A stretch of 64,000 nt of DNA from Trichoplusia ni (GCF_003590095.1 NC_039478.1:13268001-13332000); one strand, 5' to 3'; counted from the first letter of the stretch, positions 9,890 through 21,654 are shown. The notes: generated from the sequence alone by a model not told the origin. Numbers and translations: made by a program.

Positions 9890-10006
9890 ATTGCAATGGT
9901 CAAATACAGTGTTTCACAATTATTATTTTTTTACCATCTGTGTATTTGCACATACCTGTATTTAGCAAATAAATGAATTTGATTTGATTTGATTTGATTT
10001 GATTTA
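9890..10006 (+). mobile_element. LINE/SINE 3' end with (GATTT)n tail
   Basis: TGTATTTAGCAAATAAATGA is followed by five GATTT units, a typical simple-sequence tail of CR1/L2-like retroposons. Confidence 0.6.
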
Positions 10007-10319
10007 AAATTAGATATAATAGTAAATAATTAACATCAATAAAATCTAAAAATACCTAAATGTATCTTTCTTTATTTCGAAAGTTTTTTTTTGAGCATGT
10101 ACATACCTACATACATTTAAAATTATAATGTAACGAATGTTTGTTCAGAATATTCAAAACAACCATTACAATTTCAGGGTATCTTACAAAAACAATAATA
10201 CTTTATCTCCCAAAAGATCAAAGTCTATAATCTATGCCGTGACATTTGACATTACGTTACACATAATACTTGGCACCATGGAACATAGACATGTTGATGG
10301 AAGTGCCTCAATATTGACG

Positions 10320-10530
10320 TAGTACCTAATGGAGCCAATAACTATTCGATAATTCAAAAGTAACAAATGTTCAAGTGCCATTTTGACTCACATAATAAAA
10401 AATAAATAAATCTGCTTTTTTTTTAATGTTTTTGTTACCCCAGAAATGAGGACCGTAAGAACCATTTTTTTCAATTAACCTGAAAAAGCTGTCTTTTGGC
10501 CCCATAAAGTTTCGCTCAGTATTTTTTTAC
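10320..10530 (-). repeat. Unclassified interspersed repeat
   Basis: The minus strand reads GGTTCTTACGGTCCTCATTT then GGGGTAACAAAAAC, flanked by an AAGTCGGTTAAATGA edge. I recall this as a common lepidopteran dispersed sequence, but only one copy is in the window. Confidence 0.3.
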
Positions 10531-10733
10531 TTGAAGTCGGTTAAATGATTTTCGTAAAACAGTAATATTATTAAGACCTTATTATTCTATCGGAAACATT
10601 AATACCTACGAAAATATGTCATTCACTAAAATTTCACCTTGACGCCACTTCCCTCTTCTTTTCTTCTTAAGTAAATAATACACTATGATCTACAAACATT
10701 ATAAGGTGAACGAATTCCGTCGGTCTTTAGTTC

Positions 10734-10753
10734 CATTCGTTCATGAACGAATG
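10734..10753. repeat. Perfect 20 bp palindrome
   Basis: CATTCGTTCATGAACGAATG is its own reverse complement. It sits next to a GC-richer stretch (10760-10825). Confidence 0.85.
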
Positions 10754-10794
10754 TGTTTAACGGTGCAGCTCGGTAGCCGTGACGGATCAGTGCG

Positions 10795-10935
10795 GAGCGG
10801 GCGAGAGCTGATAAGGAGTACCGTGGGTATGAGTATTTTATGAATGATTGCAACGCATTGCCATACACCGATATAAAGCACGGCGGTTCAGGTTTAGTTA
10901 GTAAGAGCTTAAGAGTTTTGTAATGGATTTTCTCT
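10795..10935 (-). repeat. Family G repeat
   Basis: The minus strand encodes LLLTKPEPPCFISVYGNA and then LQSFI, matching the copy at 56500-56615 (LLTKLEPPCYVIRV, then ANALQSFI). Two independent copies show a dispersed element. The 107-codon minus frame here is carried by it and is not a host gene. Confidence 0.6.
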
Positions 10936-11039
10936 ATAGCAAGAAAGTGTAAGTGATGTTTGTTTTCAATTGTGATCTTATAAAAATAATATTTAAAAGT
11001 CAGCATTCAATGAATCAATTTGTCAAAAAATCTAAATTA

Positions 11040-11170
11040 AATGATCAAATGTATTGAAGTTTCTTTTATCGAAGTACTCAACCATGGACCTGATCCGCCG
11101 GGCACCGTCTCTAGCGTTTTGGCCAGCGCGCGGCAATTGGTAGATTTTCAGGATAATTGGAACGCACTAA
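11040..11170 (+). other. GC-richer block with a strong start context
   Basis: CTCAACCATGG at 11079 is an excellent start context, but only 19 codons follow (MDLIRRAPSLAFWPARGNW) before TAG. A poor donor (TTG|GTAGAT) could make it a first exon. It is more likely a repeat fragment. Confidence 0.25.
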
Positions 11171-11374
11171 AGAAAAATTCCTTCATGTCACTCAAAATAT
11201 AGGTAGTTCTTAAAATGGATTGCGTTACCAGAATTTTAGAATCGACTGTCCAAAACTTATAAATTCTCACAATAACTACGGGTTACCTATAAAAACGGTT
11301 ATCTACTGCCTTACTAATTACAAAGAGACAATTAAGGGCATATTTTCCCACATGTAAAGCGTGTCTGTGTTAAT

Positions 11375-11700
11375 GAATTCGGTGAGAAGCCCCGCGATAC
11401 AGATTACGGGGGTCGCGGTCGGCCCGAAGGTGAAGGTCGACCAATCACGCGGAAATAAAAATTAGACGATCGTCGTGTTTTATGTGGCAGTCAACATAAT
11501 ACCTCTGCGCTGTTTGCTCGGTAGATAGCAGATCTTATTATGGACAGTCAGATCCAGTGACTCTGGCTAAAGCAGTAGAAGGGGCCCGGGGTGTTTTTAG
11601 TCGATGGAAGTCTGACATATCCCCACGCCGTGCCCTCGATGTGGGTTGAAGTCATTAGCGTTTCAACCCGGAAAAGAAGGTCTTATAATGGAAACAGTGT
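11375..11700 (-). repeat. Decayed retroelement sequence
   Basis: GC-richer segments at 11385-11455 and 11575-11700 (AGTCTGACATATCCCCACGC; GTTTCAACCCGGAAAAG) resemble lepidopteran LINE 3' sequence read in reverse. There is no open frame. Confidence 0.4.
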
Positions 11701-12985
11701 ATACCTTATTATGAAAACATTGAAAGTATCTAGGATTGGTTTTTATTCAAAAGTTTTATAATATGATACTTTATTTATGGCGCTGTTAGTATAATTATAT
11801 TAAACAATGACCATTCGTTTTTGAAACATTGATCGTTTTATTTTTTGTCAAATTAAATTAAAAAAATTGCTTGGTCATTATGAGCTAAGAATGTGGTTTG
11901 ACAGGTGATTATTTTTTTGTTGATTATAATCCTTTTAATTCCTTGAAAAGGTCTTCAGTCAGCATTTAAAGAAAATCAACTGGTTTTCGAAACGCAATTA
12001 TAATTATTAAAAAAAAAACTTTAGCATAAAGACAAACTAATCAAAAACTAATTACCAATTACGTAACTAACAAAATAATACCGTTTAATCAGATTTTAAA
12101 TGAAATCGGCTTATAATTATGAAAGTTTCACATTATCATCACGCTATGTCCCAGGGGTCACAGCAGGTTACCTGCTAGACTGGAAAGCTAATTAGTCAGT
12201 CAAAACGAGGCTAATATAATAGTGGGCGCGTTTGATTCGCGTGTTTTAACACTGAATTAGGGTACACAAATACTTTATTTGCCGTAGTCACGATGTTTGG
12301 AGGTCAAACCGACGGATTTAACTAGCAAACGATGTAATTATAAGTACCTGTGTTACTGACCGGTCTCTTTGGGTAGAATAGGAAAGAGAAAGAGTTTGTT
12401 AGAAAGAGTTTGTGGTCCTTGCGGTTTTGATTGACTTTGTTTGGAATTATGTGTACTGTCTTATGTTAGCACTCTTAGACTTCAAAAGGGAAAAATCGAA
12501 CCATGTTCCTGACAGCCAGGGAAACCCCCTGGCAATTTTTAAGTTTGTCCTCGGTTTACATTTTATTACTTCAAAAGCTTTTTAAATTCTCTGAACTATT
12601 AAATTGTCCGAAGAAGTAGATTAATATTAAAACTTAGCTGTAACCAGCAGCTACTGATGCCAGCTCCCGTGTAGGTGACATAAGTAACATCGCTCCACTG
12701 ATCTGGAAGCTCTGACAGACCGCTCAGTATCTTGACAATATCGCTACTAAACACAGGTTTTAATAGCTATTTAAATATAACTGGGAGTCCCTCCGCGATA
12801 CAAGGATTAGATATTTCAGTACGGAAGTCGATTTTATAAAGAAATAACTGATAATATCATGTTTAGGTTTTCTATGGTAATAATAAGAATATTATTCATC
12901 CCGTTGCTCCTATTCTCGTGTCATTGGATCAAATCTCGCGGTACGTTATTCCTTTTCAATTTACTTCAAAAATAATGAGGTCCTC
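11701..12985. other. AT-rich DNA, small hairpins only
   Basis: Two short palindromes are seen: AGCAGGTTACCTGCT at 12162-12176, and GCCAGGG/CCCTGGC around AAACC at 12515-12533. No gene is recognised. Confidence 0.5.
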
Positions 12986-12989
12986 TATT

Positions 12990-13165
12990 TGTACAGGGTG
13001 TTTTTGTATATTAAAGTTAGTTTCTAGGTTGCTACTTAGACATTTCAGACTTTACGAATGGATTTTGTTGATTTTTATTTCAAGTGAAATCGCTGTCATT
13101 TTGTTCCATAAAAGTTCCACCAAGTTTGGCTTAGTAGTTTTTATTGGAAGTCAAATATGTATGTT
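12990..13165 (+). repeat. Interspersed repeat, inverted relative to 13680-13755
   Basis: ACCAAGTTTGGCTTAGTAG at about 13117-13136 matches the reverse complement of CTACTGAGCCAAACTTGATG at 13692. GTACAGGGTGTTTTTG at 12994 looks like the usual edge of this family. The long minus-poor frame over it is not a gene. Confidence 0.45.
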
Positions 13166-13679
13166 TATGTCGTTAAAAAATATTATCATTATAATCCATT
13201 ACACTAAATACATGACTAATATCTAGAACTTGTTAAATCTCTCAATAAATATTATCAGTCATAAATCGGAGTAAATATTTTCATCTCCGATTCTTCATTC
13301 ACAACAAGAATAAGCATGAAAACAATGACGACATCAACCTTAAGTCATCGGTTATCATAAGGTTATCCGGCGGTATAACCCAGACCATTTACGAAGCACA
13401 CTTAAAAGGAACAATTGTTTGTAAACATCGCCTATTTGCTTCGGTCGGGTTGCTTCCACGTTTGGGTTTTGAAATAGGTCGAACAAACGGAACGCGAGTA
13501 CTTTGAATATTATTGATGGTCTTATTGTGGCTTAATATTGATTGTGCAGAAGATTTAGATGAGACTTTAAATAGGAGCAGATACTCAAAACTTGCATATT
13601 TTAAAACTAAATTTATAAAGGTAATAACTATAAATTAATAGTTTTAAGAAATAATTTTTACAACAAAAACGTACGAAAG
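13166..13679. other. AT-rich DNA, nothing recognised
   Basis: No supported feature. TTGTTTGTAAACATCG at 13417 is a forkhead-like motif. Confidence 0.4.
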
Positions 13680-13755
13680 AGTCAAATAAAACCTACTGAG
13701 CCAAACTTGATGATTTTTTAATGACAAATTTGATCGGCCAGTACAAATTTCTGAC
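13680..13755 (-). repeat. Second, inverted copy of the 12990 repeat
   Basis: The reverse complement reads ATCATCAAGTTTGGCTCAG then TAGGTTTTATTTGACTC, homologous to 13100-13160. Confidence 0.45.
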
Positions 13756-13921
13756 GTAAGAAATATATAAAAATACCGACTAATTGAAAATCTCCTCCTT
13801 TTAAAATCTATTCAATTTAATTATTGCCTATTTTGATATTTAATTCAAGTAAATATCTAATGATTTGTCGAGAAAATAATAAAAAATATATGTTAAATTT
13901 ACCGACAGTGTTTACCTTGCT

Positions 13922-13968
13922 GACCCCAAAATATGTTAATGAAGATATGGCTTCAAGGGGAGCTATTA
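13922..13968 (-). CDS. Candidate 47-nt internal exon
   Basis: The minus strand has TATTATACTTTAATAG|CTCCCC at its start and a good donor AGCAAG|GTAAAC at its end. Only one frame is open and it reads PLEAISSLTYFGVSK. It starts with 2 bases completing a codon and ends in phase 0. The frame remains open downstream of the donor, so a chance ORF is possible. I do not recognise the product. Confidence 0.3.
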
Positions 13969-14221
13969 AAGTATAATAATTGTTAATTAACTTGCATGTA
14001 TTAACTTCTGTTAGGTCACCGTGATACAATAATTATACGTAATCGATCACATACCGAGTGGTGACTACACATAGCACGGCAATAAAGTGATAATGATGAT
14101 CGATTGTAGAGTATACAACCACATTATAACTTAAGGGGTGAGCAGAGATGTGCGCTTATTAATTGATACAGCTAAATTCCCAAAGGCAAAGGCATTATGC
14201 CTATGGGTTCTGTCTAAAGTA
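13969..14221. other. AT-rich DNA, nothing recognised
   Basis: No supported feature. Confidence 0.5.
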
Positions 14222-14337
14222 TGTAATCTAAAGAGTTAGCTACCTCCACACCAAATATCATTGAAATCGGTCCACCCGTTTGGGCGCTAAGAGTATAGTA
14301 CAAACACACACTTTCGCAGTCATAATATTAGTGTGAT
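14222..14337 (-). mobile_element. Helitron-like fragment, family B
   Basis: The plus-strand text ATTGAAATCGGTCCACCCG then ACACTTTCGCAGTCATAATA is the reverse of the family B 5' region. Confidence 0.5.
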
Positions 14338-14734
14338 TCTTTTTTCATGATAATACTTTATATGCATATCGACAATTTAGTTATTTGAACAGATAGTATC
14401 TTCGTCCTAAGCAATTCAATTATTAGAGAACGCGACAAAGCCTAAATTGTTTCAATTCCTAATCGCTACAAATACTTGTGTAATGAATAAATAGCTGTCC
14501 TGTATTGATGTGGAAATACGGTTATATTGAATTTGTCCAATATTACCTTAGCTTTGATTAAATTACTTTATAAGGATTAATTTATCAGAATCAAACGCGT
14601 AGAGCATAGAAGTGCTTACTTAACACAGTACAAAACTTACTATGAAATTTACTATCGTATCTAATCAATTAAGCCCTGCTGGCACAGGTATTGCAAAAAA
14701 TAAAGTCACATGTCCAAAATCCTCAGAGACAGAA

Positions 14735-14850
14735 CAAGCAATTGTGGATCACTGGTATAAATGACATACGCGGGGATCAAACTCGCGACAAGTCGCTTTA
14801 AGTGAGTCTTTTCGTGACCTTTACCACTTGCGTATCCGTGCAAAGTCAAG
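14735..14850 (-). mobile_element. tRNA-derived SINE, minus strand
   Basis: GCGGGGATCAAACTCGCGAC is an inverted B box and ACCACTTGCGTATCCGTGCA an inverted A-box region, as in the related copies at 57655 and 53610. Confidence 0.55.
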
Positions 14851-15034
14851 ATTATTGAGATATTAGAAAATAAATATTTCATATTTCCTTTTCAAAATCA
14901 TGGACAACAATGGGCGACGTTTGTAACAATTGAAAGACGGAAATGCAGCACTAGGACGATCAAAGCATGACAATTAAATAACTGGCTATACCAATTGTAC
15001 CTTCAATTTATAGGCTCTAGCCAATACTTATATT

Positions 15035-15130
15035 TTACTTGCCGTAGCCCGCGGACCCGCCTGCTGAACGGGAACATAAAATCGGGAATCGGGATTTAAG
15101 AATCAAAATATTTTCCCAACCACTAGGTAT
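15035..15130 (-). mobile_element. Helitron-like 3' end fragment
   Basis: The minus strand ends GGCGGGTCCGCGGGCTACGG then CAAG, typical of the 3' end of a non-autonomous Helitron-like element. The 88-codon minus frame to 15301 runs into it and has no independent support. Confidence 0.4.
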
Positions 15131-15301
15131 ATTGCATGTCGATGTTTTGAGTCCAATACAAGCTTCACGGTCATCAGTCAGATGATCTGGTTGGTTCAGT
15201 AAACATCTATTAATATGTGTGTTAATTTGTTTACTATCCAAAGAGTGTTTCGTAACGTGCCGAGTGGTACAGGGTGTGCTGTGCTCATAAAAACAGTTCA
15301 C

Positions 15302-16790
15302 AACAGCAGTTCTGGGTTTTTAATGGTATATTTGCTATGATGATACTGATTTAATAAAGGTTAAATAATTTATGTGTTTACAGCAAAAGCTTATGATTAT
15401 CATGGACGGGTATTCTAACTTAGCATAATCTTCTTGCAAAATTAATTGAGTAAAGTCCTTATGACGCCGTATTTTAATTTGGATACATATTGTTAATATT
15501 GTAGCAGGTTCTAAGATTACTTCGAAATTAATTGGAGTATACTTAAGAAATTCATATTTTTAAGACAGTGGTGACAAGTCGCATGTATATGAAGATCCTT
15601 AAAAATAAAATCGTTATCAAATTAGCAAGAATGCTCGCTTCTGTGCAATTAAATAGATAAAAACAGTTTGATAAAATATAGTATTTAATAAAGCTTTTAA
15701 TATAATCATATTATTCTCTACATAACATTGATATTAACTTGTTTCCAAATAATAACAATTATTTTTATCACGTTTTTAAGGAATTTCCGTATTAAAACGT
15801 TTGTCACGACTGCCTTAAGGTCGTTGCCATATGAATTTAAAAAGTAAACCAGGATTTGATGACGTCTTCTTACTAAAGTATTATTTTTATTTGTTTATTT
15901 TAGAATTGGTTTCTATGGCAACTAAAGTGATTTTTTATTAAATACCTTTCGGAATAAAACTATTTTTTTATTTAGATAAGTTTTAAATATTGAACACATA
16001 AAAAACAGCTCAAAGAAAAACCTAGTAGCCAGATCAGCGTTCTTACTGTGAACCTTTTTTAAAGAAGGAATTTGTGGAAGAGGGACACCAATCTATAGCC
16101 AGATATTGTTGTCTTGCTTCCACAAAGGTAAGAGTCAGGTTTTATAATGCTTAGTTTTGCAACTGGTATCTAACATCAGGTAATAATGACATGTTTCGCC
16201 AATGGCTGGCATGTTTTTTTTTGGGTACATAAATTTGGTTTTTATTTGACATTTCCTTATGCTATAATTTCGACAAAAAAGTCGACGACTGTTAAAAAAT
16301 TGCGTCATTAATCGTACAAGCGTTATTGATTACTTTTTTTTGTTAATTACCCATTATTATTATAGTTTTCCTCGCATATTTTCGTATTGTAATGTTAAAA
16401 GTGTAAATAGGTACCTATCTGATGTTTAGGCACAATTTTCTGTTTGTATAATGTAGCAAAAAGAAAATTATAGTGCGAGTTCGGATACTACTATGCTAAC
16501 GCAATATCACCTACAGCTTTCAAATATAGATTATGACTGAGGGCACGGCAATACTAATATACAGTAGTACCCAGACGTCAAATAAGTAGTAACCAGTTAA
16601 TAAGATAATTAGTTTTGTGCCACCTGCGCGTGTAGAGTTTTTGTTTAAGATTTTTTTTTGCATATCGACTTTGAATTCATGTTTGTGTTTTGTTTTTTCA
16701 TGGTTACAGATAGATATGTCATAAAATTAATAGACAAAGGTGTAATTTTCTCATATTGACGACGACTTTATACTCCAGACTCATCTTTAT
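15302..16790. other. Long AT-rich stretch without recognisable genes
   Basis: A TGGAAGAGG...GCTTCCACAAAG segment (16074-16128) is faintly similar to 55050-55090. At 16131 a plus donor AAAG|GTAAGA follows a pyrimidine-rich run. Nothing firm is seen. Confidence 0.45.
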
Positions 16791-16794
16791 ATAC

Positions 16795-16925
16795 ATTCGC
16801 TTTGACTACACGGTTAGCAGGTTGTCATAAATCAGTCGCCGCCCCGAACCCACTACGCGACGCATCGCAGGTTCGATCCCCGCGCTACCTAATTTGTCGA
16901 CATCGAAGTCGACTTGAATGACTGT
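16795..16925 (+). mobile_element. tRNA-derived SINE
   Basis: A perfect B box (CGCAGGTTCGATCCCCGCG) is preceded by an A-box-like ACGGTTAGCAGGTTG. It continues into a GACTGTCGGACGACC body. Confidence 0.55.
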
Positions 16926-17166
16926 CGGACGACCGACTCAAGAATTAAAATCCGTAGTGGGTGAGTAATTATTTAAAATATATATGAATAATAGAAGGAA
17001 ATAAGTACCTTTAGGAAAGCCTTTATCAATATCTCGTTTCAACAACTTTCAGCAACTATAACATCTAAGAGGCGGTGGTAGGCCTCCAGAAGACATATCC
17101 TTTTGATTATTTTAATATTTCGGGTATATCGTTTGTGTATATCTCACGAACATTTAAAACTGCATA

Positions 17167-17389
17167 TCTATACTAATATATAAAGCTGAAGAGTTTGTTT
17201 GTTTGTTTGAACGCGCTAATCTCAGGAAATACTGGTTCGAATTGAAAAATTATTTTTGTATTGAATAGACCATGGCTATAGGCTATATAACATCACGCTG
17301 CGACTAATAGGAGCGAAGATTCAATGGAAAATGTGGAAAAATCGGCAGAAATTCTAACCACGTGGACGAAGTCGCGGGCAACAGCTAGT
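17167..17389 (+). mobile_element. Lep1-like non-autonomous Helitron, full length
   Basis: Starts TCTATACTAATATATAAAGC and ends GACGAAGTCGCGGGCAAC then AGCTAGT. The interior has GAACGCGCTAATCTCAGG and GCGACTAATAGGAGCGAAG. The architecture (5' TC, 3' CTAGT, no terminal inverted repeat, no coding) is as described for Lep1-type elements of Lepidoptera. It is nearly identical to the copies at 50791 and 57059. Confidence 0.75.
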
Positions 17390-17883
17390 TACCTATGTGT
17401 ACAAACTAATTGGTTTTAAAGTTTAATTTGTTCGTTTGAAGTTAATCATTTTATGTTATTGTTACATTATTAATGGCGATATCCAAGCTATTAATATCAT
17501 ATATTATCCTTGTTATAAATACTGAATTAAAGTTATTTACGAAAATGATATATTATTATGTTCCGTGTTTCGAAGATGTATGAAGCAATGATGATAGAAA
17601 TGTATTTTTTTACATTTTTTTATTGATATTGTATGAATATTTGTTGTTGTTTAATCATTACTGATTGATTTATTCACTATAATAACACTCATATTGCATA
17701 CATATAACACTCAATTTACATGTCATATTGTTGTGAGCGTTCAATTAATAAAGCTATTATAATTTGTAGTTAACAAACCATTTGCTATTAATTTTATGGG
17801 TTTTCAGAACTTGATTTACCGCAATGGTTTAGCTATTTAAATTATTTTATAATTAAAGTATTTAATGTTAAATTGATATGACA
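17390..17883. other. AT-rich DNA, nothing recognised
   Basis: No supported feature. Confidence 0.5.
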
Positions 17884-17960
17884 CCAATATTATAAAAGCA
17901 CAGGTTTGTGAGTTTGTATGTTACAATTATGATAAAAGTTTGCTTATAATTAGAAGATAC
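17884..17960 (+). mobile_element. Helitron-like 5' fragment, family B
   Basis: CCAATATTATAAAAGCACAG then GTTTGTGAGTTTGTATGTTAC is the family B start; the rest is lost. Confidence 0.45.
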
Positions 17961-18589
17961 ATTGGATTAACACACAGACTACTTTTTAACCGCATGCTTT
18001 CAATGAGGATAATGATTTTGCAGTCACGGGAAAAAGGCTGAACCGCAACCAGTGTTCAGGTAAATGTAGTAAACAGTCCAAAGTTCAGTTCCTTGGAAAG
18101 AACATTCTTCGTGTTGTTATGAAGCAGTAATATTGCAGTATTTATTAGAATAGCAAGTCAGTATCATTTCTTGTAATATCTTTCTTTGGAAAAAACGTTA
18201 TTACATTATTGCGTTAGACCTGGAATCCTACCACAACCACATAAAGTGAGACTTTTGCCGTGGTAAGAGCGGGGTGTCGCTCTACGCCATGTAGCGCTAT
18301 CTGGCTCCATCGAGCTGGTGTTCCACACTAGTCCACTGTTCCCGAAGTGGATTGTTCTCCGTATGATTGTGTGTGGATGCGAGAATCGGCGGCAAAAAGA
18401 CGTTTATTGTGGAATTCAAACAGTCACGACACAAACAAACAGTCATAATGTCAACAACCAAACGTTTGTGACGATTGAAATTTCCAATCCGTAAAGATGA
18501 TAATTCCCTTTGACAAGTCACGCGGAAAAAATGTCAATTTCATTTGAAAGATCTTATCAAATGTTATGTAGTAATTGAATTGAAAGCTC
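17961..18589. other. AT-rich DNA with a GC-richer interval
   Basis: The GC-richer part at 18240-18370 gives a 74-codon minus frame without splice or start support. A decayed repeat is likely. Confidence 0.35.
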
Positions 18590-18722
18590 GGCAGTCAACA
18601 GCGCGGCCTTCAGAAACCTGTTCTCCACATTAGGCGTCGCATCAGTCCACATCAGGCCGCGTCAAGCCGGCTTGACGGCAGTGGCCACACGTTTGGGATT
18701 AGCGGATAAGCCTCAGCACGTG
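18590..18722 (-). other. GC-rich block with short protein-like frame
   Basis: The minus strand encodes MWTDATPNVENRFLKAAL then LTAELSIQLL before a stop. Upstream in frame is a TGA. It includes an 18 bp perfect palindrome (18660-18677). It is either a transposon coding remnant or a small conserved exon. No flanking splice pair of good quality was found. Confidence 0.3.
18660..18677. repeat. Perfect 18 bp palindrome
   Basis: CGTCAAGCCGGCTTGACG is its own reverse complement. Confidence 0.85.
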
Positions 18723-19054
18723 ACACTCTAGATTTTGTTCGCACATTTTGAAAGTAAATCCTTTTAAATACGATGCCGGTTGGATTAACTTCGTTTAAAT
18801 CGTAAGGATTTTGTTAGGTCAAGTTTGGTTGCGGAATAAAGTATTCAGGAAAACGAAAATAAATAGTAGAATATACACAGTGATGGACTCATTTCTATTA
18901 TAATGATAATTTGAATGTACCATAATAATGTTGATACAAATCAGAACTTTGATAGCAATCATAGATTTGTCATTTTTTGTTTTTGACAATAACTCTTGCT
19001 TCTCAAGATTCGTGGTACCGTTGCTGATACGATGTTGCCGGTTATTCACATATA
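18723..19054. other. AT-rich DNA, nothing recognised
   Basis: Short frames on both strands are low complexity and unsupported. Confidence 0.5.
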
Positions 19055-19110
19055 AATCTCGTCAAGTGCGAGTCGGGCTTGCGAGACTGAGGGTCAGGGT
19101 CATAAAATAG
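19055..19110 (+). repeat. Family C 5' fragment
   Basis: GTCAAGTGCGAGTCGGGCTTG then CGAGACTGAGGGTCAGGG is the start of family C. Confidence 0.55.
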
Positions 19111-19851
19111 GACCAATTTATGTGGTAAATGTTAATTTATAATTTTAGTTGAAGCAGCAAGAGAAATACTCAATTTGTGAAATGTACGCTCTGGAGACAA
19201 AGGTGGTGACAGACGACCGGACAGAAAACGGATCCGGAACCTATTTCACCATTTGAGTACGAAAAAAAATATACTTTAAACACGGAAAACTAAAACAAAA
19301 TTATGTACAATTCGGAACGCGACATTTTAGTTAAAAGTTATAATTGTCCGGATCTGTCTGTTGCAGTAACGCGTAACAGGCTTAGTTATAAATAACTGAG
19401 TTAACTAACACATACCTGTAACCTTTGACCTAGTATTTATAGCAGTTACATTTTGGTTAGAACCAGTTTATCAACAAGAGATTAAATTAGTTCCTAATTA
19501 ACTAGCATATAGCAACATACTATGCAGTTGTCTTTGCCCACGTTATCATTGTATATAAATTTTTCCCTTGTTCCTGCATATCGGATTTAACAACAGATGA
19601 AAATGACTAAGGCTGTGCTTCGGCTTATTTAAAGGATTTTTTAATTTTAATTAATTGTTTATGACGTTTCAGCAGATTAAAAAATTCTGAAAATTATTGA
19701 TTGCACTGGATATAACAAATTTACAACAAGTCGAACAGGTGTCATTACTGTTAATTTAGAAAAATAAAGTTATATTTCCAAAACTAAAAAGGAATATTTT
19801 CGTTACTGCCGACAATTTTATTTAATTTATATAAGAAATAGCATTTATTAA
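19111..19851. other. AT-rich DNA, nothing recognised
   Basis: No supported feature. Confidence 0.5.
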
Positions 19852-19885
19852 ATTCCACGCGAACGAAGTCGCGGGCACAGCTAGT
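19852..19885 (+). mobile_element. Lep1-like Helitron 3' end only
   Basis: CGCGAACGAAGTCGCGGGC then ACAGCTAGT is the 3' hairpin and terminus with no recognisable 5' part. Confidence 0.6.
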
Positions 19886-20044
19886 CAAACATTTATTTTC
19901 CAAAAGACATTTCCTTTTCTGACACATAAGTGTGTAACAAACATTGTAACACTTACAAAACGCGTCCCTCTCACGCCATCTCTCTGTATATCCTTAAATC
20001 AACATCTTGGAAAACCTTTAAACAGTAAAATTTATTCGAGTGCT

Positions 20045-20270
20045 CTTAGTTTTAAGGGTTTATGCCCAAAGGGTAAAAATGTAACCCTATTAGATAGGTA
20101 CTACGTTGTCTGACAGTCCCTCTATCACTAAGATATATCTAAAGAATTGGAACACCAAGATAGCCGTAGCTTTCACAGAGACAATAAAACACGAAGGTAA
20201 GCAGCGGTTGTTTCGGTCAAAAAATTAATGGGTGACCAATTTTTTTCTAATCTATATGGAACTCATATTG
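20045..20270 (-). repeat. Family C repeat, minus strand
   Basis: The plus text CCAAAGGGTAAAAATGTAACC is the reversed 3' end of the family. It continues to AAGCAGCGGTTGTTTCGGTC and TGGGTGACCAATTTTTT. Confidence 0.5.
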
Positions 20271-20582
20271 TCGGATTGTCATATGAAATGATCTTTATAA
20301 AGTATTTTTTTAAGAAAAATCCCATCTGTTGTGTAACTACGGGAACATTCTCGGTTTCATGAACACTGCCCCATATAGATAACTAGCCGCATCATAATCA
20401 ATTGCCCAGTGATCAGGTGGGCACTGAATTACGCGGCTATTAATAACTCATTAATAAACGATTAGCGCACTAATTGATACAGAACATTGTACTAGCAGGG
20501 ACTGCTGCAACTCAAACTAAGGATTTAAATAAACTTTGCTGGGTTAAGTAACTAAAATTATTATTGTTATTATTGTGTTTCA
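20271..20582. other. AT-rich DNA, nothing recognised
   Basis: No supported feature. Confidence 0.5.
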
Positions 20583-20745
20583 TCATCATCGGCCTAGCCT
20601 TTTCCCAACAATGTTGGGATCGGCTACCAGTCTAACCGGTTTCAGTTAAGTACCACTGTTTTACAAGGAGCAACTGCCTATCTGACCCCCTCAACCCAGT
20701 TACATGGGCAACACGGTACCCCTTGGTTAGACTGGACTTAGACAT
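20583..20745 (-). repeat. Family D repeat, minus strand
   Basis: Reads as GGCCTAGCCTTTTCCCAAC, GGTTTCAGTTAAGTACCAC and CTATCTGACCCCCTCAACCC, the reverse of the copies at 1755, 5365 and 29995. The 64-codon plus frame starting in it is not a gene. Confidence 0.75.
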
Positions 20746-21059
20746 TTCTCTTCGTCATTTCTCTCAAAAGTCCGAAGTACGAGCCTTCCAAACAATTATA
20801 GAGTTAGGCTTACTAATCGTATTAGAATATCAATACTGCGCTACAAAACCCAAACACCCAAACAGGGCAAGCGACAGCCAAACTCAAGTGGGACTGGCCT
20901 GCCGAATGGAGAATTAACTTTACTTTAAAACTGGGCCCCTGAGTTTGTTTCGACGTTTCTACTCATGGTAGTCAGCTAGGAAATGTCGACTAGAGCTAGC
21001 TAAAAAAAATGACATGTAAAAGTAATAACGTTTATCGTATTTGCAGTATAAATTATTTC
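20746..21059. other. No feature recognised
   Basis: Mixed-composition DNA without repeat landmarks or splice-bounded frames. Confidence 0.45.
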
Positions 21060-21235
21060 ATTTCAATGAGCTCCGGCCAATGGCAACACTGGGTAGTTCA
21101 GGATGGTAGGATGAACTTGAGCACAAAACTGGCCTCTAGCCATAAAGCGAGATAAAAAAGAAAGGAAGATGGAAGGCTCTTTGCCCTACAGTGGGACACT
21201 AATGGCAGATAATGCAGTAGCTGTATTTTGAGCCT
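21060..21235 (+). pseudogene. LINE 3' end remnant
   Basis: CCTCTAGCCATAAAGCGAGA then GGCTCTTTGCCCTACAGTG keeps the carboxy-terminal pattern of lepidopteran LINE proteins (GRWKALCPTVGH then a stop in one frame). Related stubs lie at 39093, 55890 and 60750. Confidence 0.45.
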
Positions 21236-21564
21236 GTTATTTGCGTAGGTGAGATATAAAACCTTTTTAGTTACAGAGCTGTAGTTAAATACTATTTTGG
21301 CTCTTTAAATGTCAACCGGAATGTTGTTTGTATTTGGTAACGTTTAATTTAGAAAGGCTATTGACATAACATTCAACCAAAATAGTGAAAAGTCAAGGCG
21401 TATCGTACCTTAATGATAGATTTTGATTGTCTGAATGAAACACGTTTAAATGCTTGTAGTAACATTTGGGTGGTCACTATTGGAAAAAAATAATAATATA
21501 TAAGCAGGTATTTGTTAATTGCTTGATGAATTATTACGTATTGCCACACTTCGGCCAAAACGCG

Positions 21565-21650
21565 GGAGACGTTGCAAGGCTATTCAGGTTTAGTCAGTAA
21601 GAGTCTGTCAATGTCCGCTTCCTATCCGAAGAGATAAGCTCCAATAGAAT
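21565..21650 (-). repeat. Family G fragment
   Basis: GGTTTAGTCAGTAAGAGTCTG matches the family G landmark near 10890-10905. Confidence 0.4.
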
Positions 21651-21654
21651 CTGG

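Noticed and set aside
10683..11006. 107-codon minus frame as a gene
   Set aside because: Same family G repeat plus low-complexity AT-rich sequence.
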